A stretch of DNA of 64,000 bases. Origin: Rhizobium sp. BT03. Lineage in GTDB: Bacteria; Pseudomonadota; Alphaproteobacteria; Rhizobiales; Rhizobiaceae. Shown in pieces: positions 1 to 8,921 of the stretch (positions within the stretch are counted from its first letter, which is position 1; each line of letters starts with the position of its first letter). The notes beneath the pieces were generated by a model. The model did no database searches. It worked only from the letters and a program-made list of their open reading frames with translations, and was not told the DNA's origin. Where the stretch lies: assembly GCF_030053155.1 (NCBI RefSeq), contig NZ_CP125642.1, positions 310,001 to 374,000 of the forward strand. Direction: 5' to 3'. The translations under genes were made by a program, and so were the position numbers.

Positions 1-158
1 TAGGGATGAACGAAAGCCCAGATACGCTTGATGATGTTGCCGTCGAAGGCCTTGCCGAACATCTCCTCCTCGATGCGATGCGAACCGACCACCGCCCGCG
101 GCGGGCGGCGCCCATCCTCGCGAACGTCGGGACGCTCGGTTTCCAGTTCCTCGGCCAT
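1..158 (-). CDS. ABC exporter half-transporter, N-terminal fragment (runs off window edge)
   Basis: Only the first 52 codons are in the window. Translation from the ATG at 158 reads MAEELETERPDVRED and continues in frame to base 1; it includes SHRIEEEMFGKAFD and the segment KRIWAFVHPY, which looks like the approach to a first membrane helix. A strong AGGAGG lies six bases before the ATG. It follows, on the same strand, a complete ABC exporter subunit whose ATP site has the degenerate Asp-Asp Walker B, so this is most likely the catalytically complete partner of a heterodimeric type IV exporter. The partner role is inferred from position and from the N-terminal sequence only; the NBD is outside the window. 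Confidence 0.7.
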   Translation of the reverse strand, partial: MAEELETERPDVREDGRRPPRAVVGSHRIEEEMFGKAFDGNIIKRIWAFVHP

Positions 159-210
159 CTCATTCCTCCTGCGGCCATGACGTCGGGTGGCCTGCATCTC
201 ATTGATTTTC

Positions 211-372
211 CTCTCTTCTCCCCAGCGGGGAGAAGGTGCCCGGAGGGCGGATGAAGGGGCCGCACGGCACGCCCTTATTTGCCCTTCGCTTCCGCTCAGC
301 GCACTCGTCGCTATCGCGCCTCGCCCCCTCATCGCCTCGCTTTGCTAGGCACTTCTCCCCAGTGGGGAGAAG
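211..372. repeat. RIME-like palindromic mosaic repeat, copy 1
   Basis: Two near-identical hairpins bound the element: CTTCTCCCC-agc-GGGGAGAAG at 215-235 and CTTCTCCCC-agt-GGGGAGAAG at 352-372. The first is followed by a GGCGGATGA-type segment shared with the other copies near 14.9, 35.7, 39.1 and 59.6 kb. It fills the gap between the two ABC exporter genes. The family resembles the Rhizobium intergenic mosaic elements known from the literature. Whether it attenuates transcription between the two subunits cannot be told from sequence. Confidence 0.75.
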
Positions 373-378
373 AGGGAA

Positions 379-2232
379 TTACGCGCTCAACACCTCGTCG
401 CCCGGCCGCACCTGCAGCTCGTAGAGCGCCTTGTAGCGCCCACCGAGCGCCAGCAGCGCTTCATGCGTGCCGCGCTCGACGATCCTTCCGTCTTCGACGA
501 ACAGGATCTGGTCGGCATGCATCAGCGAGCTCAGGCGATGGGCGACGATGATCGTCACGCGGTCGGCGGCATAACGGCGCATGGCGCTGCGGATGCGCTG
601 CTCGGTGGCCGCGTCGATCGCCGCGGTCGAATCGTCGAACACCATCACCGCCGGCTTCAGCATCAGGGCGCGGGCGATCGAAAGACGCTGCCGCTGGCCG
701 CCGGACAGCGAAACGCCGCGTTCGCCGACGACGGTGCCGTAGCCGGTGGGCAGGCCGAGCACGTAATTGTGCAGCTGAGCGCTTTCACTGGCGCGTTCGA
801 TGCGGCCTTCCTTCGCCCAAGGGTCGCCATAAGCGATGTTGTTTTCGATCGTCGTGGTGAACAGGAAGGAATCCTGCTGCACGACGGCAACGGCCCGGCG
901 CAGCGATTGCAGCGTCGCCTTGCGGATGTCCTGGCCGTCGATGGTGATCCTGCCGGCGCCGACATCGTAGAAGCGCGGAATCAGATGGGCGATCGTCGAC
1001 TTGCCGCTGCCGGGAGGTCCGACGATGCCGATCGTTTGGCCGCGCCTGGCTTCGAAGGAGACGTCGTGAAGCACGGTGCGTTTTTCCGAACCCGGATAGG
1101 CGAAGCCGACATTTTCGAAGCGCAGCACGCCGTCGCTCACCGCCAATTCCCTGGCATCCGGCGCATCCTTGATCGATATGTCGAGATCGAGCAGGTTGAA
1201 GAGGCGCGAGCCGCAGGTGGAGGCGCGGGCAAAGGCATTGACCATCAGGCCGAGCTGGCGCACCGGCATCTGCAAAATGGTCATGAAGGTCAGGAACGAG
1301 GCGAGCGTGCCGACGGTGATCTCGCCCGACATGACCTTGCCGCCGCCGACGAAGAGCACCAGTCCCATCGCCGCGAAGAAGGAAAAGGTCATCGCGCTGG
1401 TATTCGTCACGCGGATGCCGACGCGCTGATGGGCGAGCGCCAGCGCGTTTTTCGACGCCGCCTCGAATTTCGACATTTCGTGGTCCTGTGCGGCAAAGGC
1501 GCGCACGACGCGGATGCCGCCGAGATTTTCCTCCATGATGCGGGTCAGCACCGACAGCCGCTCCTGCAGGTCGAGCCAGGTGGCGCGCAGCCTGAGCTGC
1601 GTCACCGAGGAGCGCCAGCCGACGAAGGGCACGAAGGAGAGCGCGAGAAGGCCGAGCACGATGTCGGTCGACAGCAGCATATAGGCGCCGATGCCGATCA
1701 GGATCGACAGCAGGATCATCCGGACGAGCGCCGTGGAAAAATACATGCGCACGCCTTCGAGATCGAGCAGGCCGATGGTGATCAGATCGCCGGAATGCAC
1801 CGTGTCGTGAAAGCTGAAGGAGAGCCGCTGGATCTTTTCATAGCAGGCCAGCCGCAATTCGTAGCCGATGTGATGGCCGACGGCTTCGCTGTAATAGTTC
1901 TGGACCATGGTGAAGAGGCCGCGCAGCACGCTGGCGCCGAGCAGGAGCAGCGCCGTCGTCAGAAGCGCGTCCTGTGCCGCCTGGCCCGCCGCGCCGCCGC
2001 TCATCGCCATCTGCGTGTGGTCGACCGCCTGGCCGAGCAGGCGGGGGATCATCAGCTGGAAGGTGGAGGCGACAAGCGTGGCGCCGATCGCAAAGCCCGA
2101 TTGCCAGGGGTGGCGGAAGGCCATCATGGTGATGCGCACCAATGTGAAGAGGCCTCGGCCCCAGCCTGCCGCAGTTGCAAGCGCCATCGAAGCCGAAGGC
2201 TTCGTCGCGCGTATTAACGCATCGCTGCTCAC
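379..2232 (-). CDS. ABC exporter subunit (TMD-NBD) with degenerate ATP site
   Basis: 617 residues, GTG start with GGAAA upstream. The N-terminal ~330 residues are a six-helix type IV exporter domain and the C-terminal part is an ABC ATPase. Walker A is GPPGSGKST (G405-K411), the signature is LSGGQRQR and the D-loop is AAID. Walker B ends in Asp-Asp (FDDS, D533-D534), so the usual catalytic glutamate is aspartate, as in the degenerate half of heterodimeric exporters such as BmrCD or TM287/288. The second half-transporter begins downstream at 158, after a repeat-filled gap. It probably exports a lipid, drug or peptide from the inner membrane; the substrate is not predictable from sequence. Confidence 0.9.
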   Translation of the reverse strand: MSSDALIRATKPSASMALATAAGWGRGLFTLVRITMMAFRHPWQSGFAIGATLVASTFQLMIPRLLGQAVDHTQMAMSGGAAGQAAQDALLTTALLLLGASVLRGLFTMVQNYYSEAVGHHIGYELRLACYEKIQRLSFSFHDTVHSGDLITIGLLDLEGVRMYFSTALVRMILLSILIGIGAYMLLSTDIVLGLLALSFVPFVGWRSSVTQLRLRATWLDLQERLSVLTRIMEENLGGIRVVRAFAAQDHEMSKFEAASKNALALAHQRVGIRVTNTSAMTFSFFAAMGLVLFVGGGKVMSGEITVGTLASFLTFMTILQMPVRQLGLMVNAFARASTCGSRLFNLLDLDISIKDAPDARELAVSDGVLRFENVGFAYPGSEKRTVLHDVSFEARRGQTIGIVGPPGSGKSTIAHLIPRFYDVGAGRITIDGQDIRKATLQSLRRAVAVVQQDSFLFTTTIENNIAYGDPWAKEGRIERASESAQLHNYVLGLPTGYGTVVGERGVSLSGGQRQRLSIARALMLKPAVMVFDDSTAAIDAATEQRIRSAMRRYAADRVTIIVAHRLSSLMHADQILFVEDGRIVERGTHEALLALGGRYKALYELQVRPGDEVLSA

Positions 2233-2465
2233 GGTGTTTTTTCCAATATGATGTGTGGTCGGACGCTGGCCCGAAAAGACGGCAAATCCATGAAAGGATT
2301 GATAGCATCGTCACTTTTGCCGATTCCATTTGGGGGTTCAAGTAAAGAATTCACCAACTGGTTATTTTTACGTGAGGTCGCCCCGCATCCTTACGGGAAC
2401 AATCGGCGCGCGGGTGGGTTGCAGCAGGCAAACCCTGTCAGGCAGCCGTTACCGGGGAGAGATCC

Positions 2466-3083
2466 ATGCCGCTGAAAGCCCTCGCTCTCAATGCAACACT
2501 GAAGACCAGCGACGCCAAGGAGCCGTCTTCGACCGACCGGATGATCGGTCTCATCGACAAGGCGTTGTCCGAATATGACGTCAAGACCGAGGTGCTTCGG
2601 CTTGCCGATTTCAACGTCAAGCCGGGCGTCACATCCGACGAAGGTGCCGGCGACGACTGGCCCGATATCCGCGCCAGGGTGCTCGCCGCCGACATCCTGA
2701 TCATGGCGACGCCGATCTGGCTCGGCCAGCCGTCGAGTGTCTGCAAGCGGGCGCTGGAGCGCATGGACGCCTTCCTCGACGAGACCGACGGTCAGGGCCG
2801 CATGGTATCCTATGGCAGGGTCGCGGCCGTCGCCGTCGTCGGCAACGAGGACGGCGCCCATCATGTGTCGGCCGAGCTTTTCCAGGCGCTGAACGATGTC
2901 GGTTTCACCATTCCGGCGAGCGCGGTCGCCTATTGGGTCGGCGAGGCGATGGGTTCCAAGAATTTCGTCGATCTCGACAAGGTGCCGAAGGTCGTGACGA
3001 CATCAGTCGACATGCTGGCGCGCAACGCGGCGCATCTGGCGGGCCTCTTGAAGGCCAAGCAATATCCGGGCGAGCACGGCTGA
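2466..3083 (+). CDS. Flavodoxin-fold NAD(P)H-dependent reductase family protein
   Basis: 205 residues, ATG preceded by GGGGAGAG. The start KALALNATLK is the first strand and phosphate loop of a flavodoxin-like FMN reductase, followed by a segment matching the second strand (TEVLRLADF) and ADILIMATPIWLGQPSSVCKRALERMD, the typical flavin-ring loop TPIWxGxPSSxxKxxxER. It is about the family's usual length with no signal peptide, so a cytoplasmic FMN enzyme reducing quinones, azo compounds or flavin is likely. It stands alone, divergent from the ABC exporter. The specific substrate is unknown. Confidence 0.85.
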   Translation: MPLKALALNATLKTSDAKEPSSTDRMIGLIDKALSEYDVKTEVLRLADFNVKPGVTSDEGAGDDWPDIRARVLAADILIMATPIWLGQPSSVCKRALERMDAFLDETDGQGRMVSYGRVAAVAVVGNEDGAHHVSAELFQALNDVGFTIPASAVAYWVGEAMGSKNFVDLDKVPKVVTTSVDMLARNAAHLAGLLKAKQYPGEHG

Positions 3084-3363
3084 AGTCGGCCCGTCTAAAT
3101 CGTTTATCTTTCAAAGACTTGCATCGCCCTGGCAATAAAGCTCTTGCCACGGGCGCCATTTGGCGCTTTCATACACGACTAGTTTGATAGACTATAGACG
3201 GGCGTGACTGCTCCGCTCATGGACTTCCGCGGCCTCCGGCCCGGACCTCGATCCTGCGGCAAATCGTGAATGGCCGCATGAACCTCATCAACGCATGATC
3301 CGCTGTCTATGCGTTGAAACCTCGATCGACACACGGTGCGGATGAAGCCGCCAAGGAGTTGCG

Positions 3364-4770
3364 ATGACGGTTCAAGGACTTTTTTCCGCCAGAGCCAATG
3401 CGGCGGCGCAGATTTCGGCCGTGCCGCGGATTGCCATCGTCGGGCGCGGTTTTTCCGGGATGATGGCCGCTATCGCGCTGATGAAGACGGTGCGTGCGCC
3501 CTTCCATCTGCAGCTGTTCGATCCGAATTCCTCGGTCAGCGGCGGGCAGGCGCTGGCCTCGGTCCGCTCTTCGACGATCCTCAATACCCGTGTGCGCGAT
3601 CTCTCGGTCGCGGTCGGCGACAGCGACGACTTCAACGACTGGCTCTGCAGCAATACAGCCTTCCGTGCCGCCGTGCCGGCCGCCATACCCGGTTTCCGGC
3701 AGATCTTCGTGCCGAAGGACATCTTCAGCGATTATGTCTACCAGCGCTTTTCCGAAGCGCTGGCCGCGCGCCGGGACATCACTGTCCAGGTCTGCAACGA
3801 TCCGGTGGTGGCGATCCGCAGGAGCCACGGCAATCGCTTCCTGCTCGAAAGCGCCAATCCGGCCAATCCGCTGTTCGATACGGTGATGCTGGCCACCGGC
3901 TATGGCTTGAACGGTGAGGGCGCCGGCGGCGAGGAGGCTTCGCCGGTCAGGGCGCAGCGGCTCGTCGCGCGGCCGCATGCGGTGCTGCTCGGCAGCGGCA
4001 TCCGCGTCGTCGACCAGTTGCTGCAGCTGCGCGATGCCGGTTATGCCGGCCAGGTGACGATCATTTCCCGGCGCGGCTTCCTGCCCCAGAGCCATACGCC
4101 GAATTCCGCCGATCCGGTGTTTCCGGCCGAAGCGCTGCCGGAAAGCCTGCCCGACATCGTCCGTTTCATCCGCCAGGCCTGCCGTGAGGCCGAGGAGGAG
4201 GGCCGAAGCTGGCAATCGGTGATGAACGGCCTGAGGAAACACGCCCGCTCGCTCTGGCGCTCGCTGCCGGCGCGCCACAAACACCAGTTCAACCGGCATT
4301 TGCGGGCAATCTACGACAGCCATCGCAACCGCCTGCCGGAGGCGATGCATCTGCGCCTGAAACGCGAGCTTGCCGAAGGCCGCACGGTGCTGCGCCGCGG
4401 GCGGGCCGGCCGCCGAGGCCTGAGCGGCCTGTTTTTCACGCCGGCCGGTTCCATGGTCGAGGAGGTCATCCATGCCGAGCGCGTCATCGATTGCCGTTGT
4501 CAGGCGCCGGATCTATCCGCGCCGCTGATCGGGAGCCTGTTTTCCGCCGGCCTCGCCATGCCCGACGAACTCTCGCTCGGGCTGGCGGTCAATGCGCGCG
4601 GCGAGCCCTTCCTGGAGGACGGTTCGACCGTTGCCGGGCTCTTTGCCGTCGGCTCGCTCGGCCTCGGCAGCCTGCCCGATATCGATCTGGTGCCGGAGAT
4701 CGTCTCGCAGGCCTATGCCGCTGCCGAGCGGGTCGGTGAACGGTTCTATCCACAGGTCAAGGCGGTCTGA
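3364..4770 (+). CDS. FAD/NAD(P)-binding protein (NAD_binding_9 type)
   Basis: 468 residues. After a short lead, residues ~20-30 read IAIVGRGFSGMMAA, a Rossmann GxGxxG-type dinucleotide motif. A second nucleotide-binding-like segment, HAVLLGSGIRVVDQLLQL, lies near residue 205, and a C-terminal GLFAVGSLGLGSLPDIDLVPEI segment matches the final FAD-contact region of this family. An AAGGAG precedes the ATG. The histidine kinase gene follows closely, so the two may be co-transcribed. Related rhizobial proteins are annotated as FAD-NAD(P)-binding or hydroxyacylglutathione hydrolase-like; the reaction is not known to me. Confidence 0.8.
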   Translation: MTVQGLFSARANAAAQISAVPRIAIVGRGFSGMMAAIALMKTVRAPFHLQLFDPNSSVSGGQALASVRSSTILNTRVRDLSVAVGDSDDFNDWLCSNTAFRAAVPAAIPGFRQIFVPKDIFSDYVYQRFSEALAARRDITVQVCNDPVVAIRRSHGNRFLLESANPANPLFDTVMLATGYGLNGEGAGGEEASPVRAQRLVARPHAVLLGSGIRVVDQLLQLRDAGYAGQVTIISRRGFLPQSHTPNSADPVFPAEALPESLPDIVRFIRQACREAEEEGRSWQSVMNGLRKHARSLWRSLPARHKHQFNRHLRAIYDSHRNRLPEAMHLRLKRELAEGRTVLRRGRAGRRGLSGLFFTPAGSMVEEVIHAERVIDCRCQAPDLSAPLIGSLFSAGLAMPDELSLGLAVNARGEPFLEDGSTVAGLFAVGSLGLGSLPDIDLVPEIVSQAYAAAERVGERFYPQVKAV

Positions 4771-4839
4771 AAATTGAAGCCGCTTCGGAACCATCCGGCC
4801 GCCGCCGCGTTATACAGCGCTGGTGATCAAGAGGGCCTG

Positions 4840-6768
4840 ATGGAAGCGCTGAATCGACAAGACCCGTCTCTTAACGACGAGGGACGCTTTCGCCTTTTGG
4901 TCGATGCCATCACCGACTACGCCATCTACATGCTCAGCCCCGAAGGCATCATCACCAGCTGGAATACCGGGGCTCAGCGTTTCAAAGGTTACAAGCCTTC
5001 CGAAATTCTCGGCGAGCATTTTTCCCGTTTCTATTCGGAAGAGGACCGCGCCGCGGGCATTCCGGAGCGCGCGCTCACCACCGCGAGGGAGCAAGGCCGG
5101 TTCGAAGGGGAGGGCTGGCGCCAGCGCAAGGACGGCAGCCGCTTCTGGGCGCATGTGATCATCGATCCGATCCGCCGTCCCTCCGGCGAACTTATCGGTT
5201 TTGCCAAGATCACGCGTGATTTGACGGAACGCCGGGCCGCTGAAAACGCAATCCGCCAGAGCGAGGAACAGTTCCGCCGGCTGGTCCAGGGCGTCTCCGA
5301 CTATGCGATCTACATGCTCGATCCCGACGGCAATGTCAGCAGCTGGAATTTCGGCGCCGAGCGGATCAAGGGTTACCGGCCTGATGAAATCATCGGCCGG
5401 CATTTCTCGACCTTCTATACCCCAGAGGACCGAGCCGCCGGCGTGCCGCAGACCGCGCTGGGCATCGCCCGCGCCGAAGGGCGGTTCGAGCGGGAGGGCT
5501 GGCGCGTGCGCAAGGATGGCACTCGTTTCTGGGCGAGTATCGTCATCGACGCCATCCGCGACGATGACGGCCAGGTTATTGGTTTCGCAAAGATCACCCG
5601 CGATATCACCGAGAAGATGGAGACTCAACGGGCGCTGGAGCAGGCACGCGAAGAGCTGTTCCAGTCGCAGAAGATGGAGGCGATCGGCCAATTGACCGGC
5701 GGTATCGCCCATGATTTCAACAATCTGCTGATGGCCGTGCTCGGCAGTCTCGAAATCCTGAAGAAACGCATGCCGCAGGATCTGTCGCTGACATCGCTTG
5801 TCGACAATGCCATGCAGGGTGCCCAGCGCGGCGCGGCGTTGACACAGCGCATGCTGGCCTTTTCTCGCCGGCAGGAACTGCATATGGAGCCGATCGACGT
5901 CTCCGGCCTGGTGCGCGGCATGATGGATATGCTGAGCCGTTCGCTCGGCCCCCTCACCAGGATCGAGACCTCCTTCCCTATCCGGCTGCCGACGATCCTT
6001 ACCGATCCGAACCAGCTGGAGATGGCAATCCTCAATCTCGTCGTCAACGCCCGCGACGCCATGCCGTCCGGCGGGCGGATATTGCTTCGCGCGGCCGAGG
6101 AATCAGTGCCGCCGGGCAAGGGGCCGCTGCCGTCCGGCCGCTATGTCCGCATCGCGGTGATCGATCATGGCGAGGGCATGGATGCAAAGACGATGGAGCA
6201 GGCAATTACGCCGTTCTTCACCACGAAGGGTGTTGGCAAGGGCACCGGTCTCGGCCTTTCCATGGTGCAGGGTCTTGCCTCCCAGTCCGGAGGCCGCCTG
6301 ATGCTGAAGAGCCGCCTCGGCGAAGGCACCACAGCTGAATTGTGGTTCCCGGTCGTCACGCTCGAGCAAGCGGCCGAGGTCACCGCCGACCCGCCGCAAC
6401 GTGCGGAAAATACGCCGCGCGGGCTGCGCATCGTCGCCGTCGATGACGATGGTCTGGTCTTGATGAATACGACGCTGATGCTGGAGGATCTCGGTCACAC
6501 CGTGTTCGAGGCGATGGCAGGTCCCGAGGCGCTTGAAATCATGCGCAAGCAGCCGGTCGATCTGGTGATTTGCGACCACGCCATGCCGCGTATGACGGGT
6601 GCGGAGCTTGCCGAGGTGATCCGCGGGGAGTGGCCTGAGATGCCGATCATTCTCGCAACCGGTTACGCCGAGCTCCCCGAAGGCACCGGCATCGCCAATC
6701 TGCCCCGCCTCGGCAAGCCCTTCTCGCAGGCGCAACTCGCCGATGCGATCAGCCGGGTCGCTTCTTAG
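4840..6768 (+). CDS. Soluble PAS-PAS hybrid sensor histidine kinase
   Basis: 642 residues from the ATG at 4840, chosen because GAGGG lies just upstream; a TTG at 4774 would add 22 codons. Domain order is PAS (about 17-130), a second PAS very like the first (~140-255), HisKA with phosphoacceptor His291 in IAHDFNN, HATPase_c with the GEGMD and GTGLGLS motifs, then a receiver domain with phosphoacceptor Asp579 in VICDHAMP. No membrane segment is visible, so it senses a cytoplasmic signal. Both PAS copies contain DYAIYML, FYxxEDRAAG and GRFExEGWRxRKDG blocks. No cognate output regulator is adjacent. Confidence 0.92.
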   Translation: MEALNRQDPSLNDEGRFRLLVDAITDYAIYMLSPEGIITSWNTGAQRFKGYKPSEILGEHFSRFYSEEDRAAGIPERALTTAREQGRFEGEGWRQRKDGSRFWAHVIIDPIRRPSGELIGFAKITRDLTERRAAENAIRQSEEQFRRLVQGVSDYAIYMLDPDGNVSSWNFGAERIKGYRPDEIIGRHFSTFYTPEDRAAGVPQTALGIARAEGRFEREGWRVRKDGTRFWASIVIDAIRDDDGQVIGFAKITRDITEKMETQRALEQAREELFQSQKMEAIGQLTGGIAHDFNNLLMAVLGSLEILKKRMPQDLSLTSLVDNAMQGAQRGAALTQRMLAFSRRQELHMEPIDVSGLVRGMMDMLSRSLGPLTRIETSFPIRLPTILTDPNQLEMAILNLVVNARDAMPSGGRILLRAAEESVPPGKGPLPSGRYVRIAVIDHGEGMDAKTMEQAITPFFTTKGVGKGTGLGLSMVQGLASQSGGRLMLKSRLGEGTTAELWFPVVTLEQAAEVTADPPQRAENTPRGLRIVAVDDDGLVLMNTTLMLEDLGHTVFEAMAGPEALEIMRKQPVDLVICDHAMPRMTGAELAEVIRGEWPEMPIILATGYAELPEGTGIANLPRLGKPFSQAQLADAISRVAS

Positions 6769-6770
6769 AA

Positions 6771-6835
6771 CAATTCCAGGAAAAGTGTGAAGCGGTTTTC
6801 CGTCCGGAATTGCGTAAAAACGAAAAGCTCGAGCG
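6771..6835. repeat. Structured palindromic repeat, copy A (nested hairpin)
   Basis: Outer arms CAATTCC (6771-6777) and GGAATTG (6806-6812) enclose inner arms GGAAAA (6779-6784) and TTTTCC (6796-6801) around a GTGTGAAGCGG loop. A tail containing GCG-AAAA and AAGCTCGAGCG follows. It lies between the convergent histidine kinase and acyltransferase genes. A second copy at 56540-56606 has the same loop and layout but different, still complementary, arms. It may serve as a two-way terminator; that role is inferred. Confidence 0.7.
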
Positions 6836-6842
6836 GCGTGTG

Positions 6843-7994
6843 TTAGGCGCGACGCTTCTCGTCGCCGTCATCCTGGATGACGGCACCGTCGGCCACGGCC
6901 GGGGCCGAAGCTGCGCCGCTCAGAAGCCGCTTTTCTGTCTCTTGCAGGTCAAGGATCGCGCGTTCGATCTGCTCAGCCGGAGTTTCGACGCGCTTCCGAT
7001 GACGCTGCCACAAGCCGACGAGCAGGCGTCGGCTCGGGACTTCGATCGTCTCATGCAGGAACCATGCTCCTCCCACCGCAACGAAAAGCGCGACCGCGAT
7101 GAGCGCCGGTTCCGACATCAGAGTGGCAAAAGTCCGATGCACCAGGAACATGATCGGGACATGGAAGAGATAGAGTGAGAAGCTGATCGTCCCGAGAAAC
7201 CTCACCGGTGCAGCTGCCAGGACATTTGCCGCGATGGGCGGTTGTCGCGCGACAAGCGCCACGATGACGGCTGCGGCGACCGCGCTTTGCAGGCTCCAGA
7301 ATTCAGGGGAAAAACCAGGCGCGAGATTCCGGTAGGTGAAGAACACCGCCAGAAGGAAGAGCGTCAAAATTCCCGTGAGCGCGGATGGCGTCCATCTATC
7401 CCAGTAGGAATGCATCCGCCCGGCAAGTGCACCGAAAAGAAAGTAGGGGAGTTTGGAAACGAGCAATATTCCAGGCCCAGGCAATTCCAGCAGACCATCG
7501 ACGACGACGATGACTGCGAAACCGACGATCACGCCGCTGTAGCGCTGCGGGCGGGCCAGGCAAAGCCATAGGATCGGGAAGAGCAGATAGAATTGAATTT
7601 CGGGTGGAATCGACCAGAAAACGCCGCTCGAGCCGAGAAGAAGGACATGGCGGACAAAGTCGGTGGCGCCGGTGATGGGCTGGACGAAGTCCAGATTTGC
7701 TATGCCGGACAGCATCGCCACGAGCAGAACGGCCGTGAGATAAACCGGATAGATGCGGGCAAAGCGGCTCACCAGAAAATCAAGCACACTTTCTCTGGTC
7801 ACCGGCCGTAAACCGTAGAGATGGGCCATCAGAAAACCGCTGAGGGCAAAAAACAGGCCGACGGCTTCGCTGCCCATGGTCGTTACATGCGCGGATGTGC
7901 CAGGAAAGATAAGCCCGACATGGGCTTGAACGACCAGCAGCGCGGCGATACCGCGCAGGCCATCGAGACTGGGAATGTAATCCGGCCGGTTCAT
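6843..7994 (-). CDS. Membrane acyltransferase, OafA/YrhL type (acyltransferase 3)
   Basis: 383 residues. The start IPSLDGLRGIAALLVVQAH is the hallmark first helix of acyltransferase-3 proteins, with the catalytic His in the VVQAH segment; SEAVGLFFALSGFLMAHL is the second conserved block. About ten hydrophobic segments follow, ending in a charged tail (~45 residues). Such enzymes O-acylate surface polysaccharides, lipopolysaccharide or Nod-type glycans at the inner membrane. No glycan genes adjoin it, so the acceptor is unknown. It is monocistronic and convergent with the histidine kinase. Confidence 0.88.
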   Translation of the reverse strand: MNRPDYIPSLDGLRGIAALLVVQAHVGLIFPGTSAHVTTMGSEAVGLFFALSGFLMAHLYGLRPVTRESVLDFLVSRFARIYPVYLTAVLLVAMLSGIANLDFVQPITGATDFVRHVLLLGSSGVFWSIPPEIQFYLLFPILWLCLARPQRYSGVIVGFAVIVVVDGLLELPGPGILLVSKLPYFLFGALAGRMHSYWDRWTPSALTGILTLFLLAVFFTYRNLAPGFSPEFWSLQSAVAAAVIVALVARQPPIAANVLAAAPVRFLGTISFSLYLFHVPIMFLVHRTFATLMSEPALIAVALFVAVGGAWFLHETIEVPSRRLLVGLWQRHRKRVETPAEQIERAILDLQETEKRLLSGAASAPAVADGAVIQDDGDEKRRA

Positions 7995-8116
7995 GTGCAG
8001 CTTTATCTATTCTGTTCCGGTCAGAAATATCGGACATCGCTTTACACGATATTAATCCGGTTGCGTTAACGCTACCCGGCGCAACCATTCGCCGGAGCAC
8101 TCATATGAGGCCCGGC

Positions 8117-8875
8117 CTACTCCCGGCGGCCTCTTCCGATCTCGCCGCGCAAGATGAATGCCAGCAAAACAAGCGCCATCGCCGCCAGCCCATACCAGGT
8201 GACCGCATAGACGAGATGGTTGTTGGCGAAATGGATGATCGTCAGGCCGCCGACAGGCAGGCCGCCCGGATTGGCGGCGGCGTCGGCATCGATGAAATAG
8301 GGCGCGACCGCACCGACGCCGCGCTTTTCAGCGATCGCCGCGATATCGCGCGAATACCAGCGGTCGGCAGTGATGTCGTTGGATTGCAGCAGCGATCCCT
8401 TCGGCTCGGTCATCCTGATGAGGCCGGTAATCTCGACCGGGCCTGACAGTTCGCCGGCGCGGCGTGTGGCCGGATCGCGTCTGTCGATCGGCACGAAACC
8501 GCGATTGACGAGAATGGCCGTGCCGTCGGCAAGGATGAGCGGCGTCAGCACCCAATAACCCGGGCCGAGCGCCGTGGAGGCATAGACCAGCGTCTCCTTG
8601 TCGTTCGCCAGCGTCCCGGTGGCACTCACGCGGCGATATTCGTCATCGGCGGCATTGACCTTGCCCCAATCGGCCTGCGCCGGCGCGGGCAGGGGGGCCG
8701 CGTGCACACGCTGGTCGACGCGGGCGATGAGGTCGCGCTTCCAGGCGAGGCGCTGCACCTGCCAGGTGCCGAGCGCCGCGAGGGCCGCGGCAAGCAGCGC
8801 CAGGCAGACGCAGAAGATCATGCGTTTTGCCTGAAAAGGCCGCCTTTCCGATTTGTCCGGGAGAGACTCGCTCAT
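8117..8875 (-). CDS. surf1: SURF1-family oxidase assembly factor
   Basis: 252 residues. An N-terminal helix (about 20-40) is followed by GTWQVQRLAWKRDLI, the diagnostic SURF1 block, then a periplasmic domain with GPGYWVLTPLI and ILVNRGFVP, and a second membrane helix near the C-terminus (AVTWYGLAAMALVLLAF). SURF1 helps insert heme into heme-copper oxidases. It is the last gene of the cyoABCD cluster, 46 bases after cyoD, fitting a role in cytochrome bo3 maturation. No heme O synthase gene (cyoE/ctaB) is present here. Confidence 0.93.
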   Translation of the reverse strand: MSESLPDKSERRPFQAKRMIFCVCLALLAAALAALGTWQVQRLAWKRDLIARVDQRVHAAPLPAPAQADWGKVNAADDEYRRVSATGTLANDKETLVYASTALGPGYWVLTPLILADGTAILVNRGFVPIDRRDPATRRAGELSGPVEITGLIRMTEPKGSLLQSNDITADRWYSRDIAAIAEKRGVGAVAPYFIDADAAANPGGLPVGGLTIIHFANNHLVYAVTWYGLAAMALVLLAFILRGEIGRGRRE

Positions 8876-8888
8876 AGGCTGACCCGAT

Positions 8889-8909
8889 GCCGGCGGCGCT
8901 GCCGCCGGC
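8889..8909 (-). other. Intercistronic hairpin between cyoD and surf1
   Basis: GCCGGCGG (8889-8896) and CCGCCGGC (8902-8909) form a perfect eight-base GC stem with a five-base loop. There is no U-tract, so it is more likely an mRNA stability or processing element than a terminator; it could set lower surf1 expression relative to the oxidase subunits. Confidence 0.45.
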
Positions 8910-8921
8910 GCTCGGTGACCG

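Noticed and set aside
211..372. Hairpin pairs considered as CRISPR or insertion-sequence ends
   Set aside because: No regular spacer array, no transposase and no target-site duplication; they match a dispersed intergenic repeat family instead.
463..2217. Long plus-strand open frame opposite the ABC exporter gene
   Set aside because: It mirrors the codon structure of the real minus-strand gene, has no recognisable domain and no ribosome site; a typical antisense shadow in high-GC DNA.
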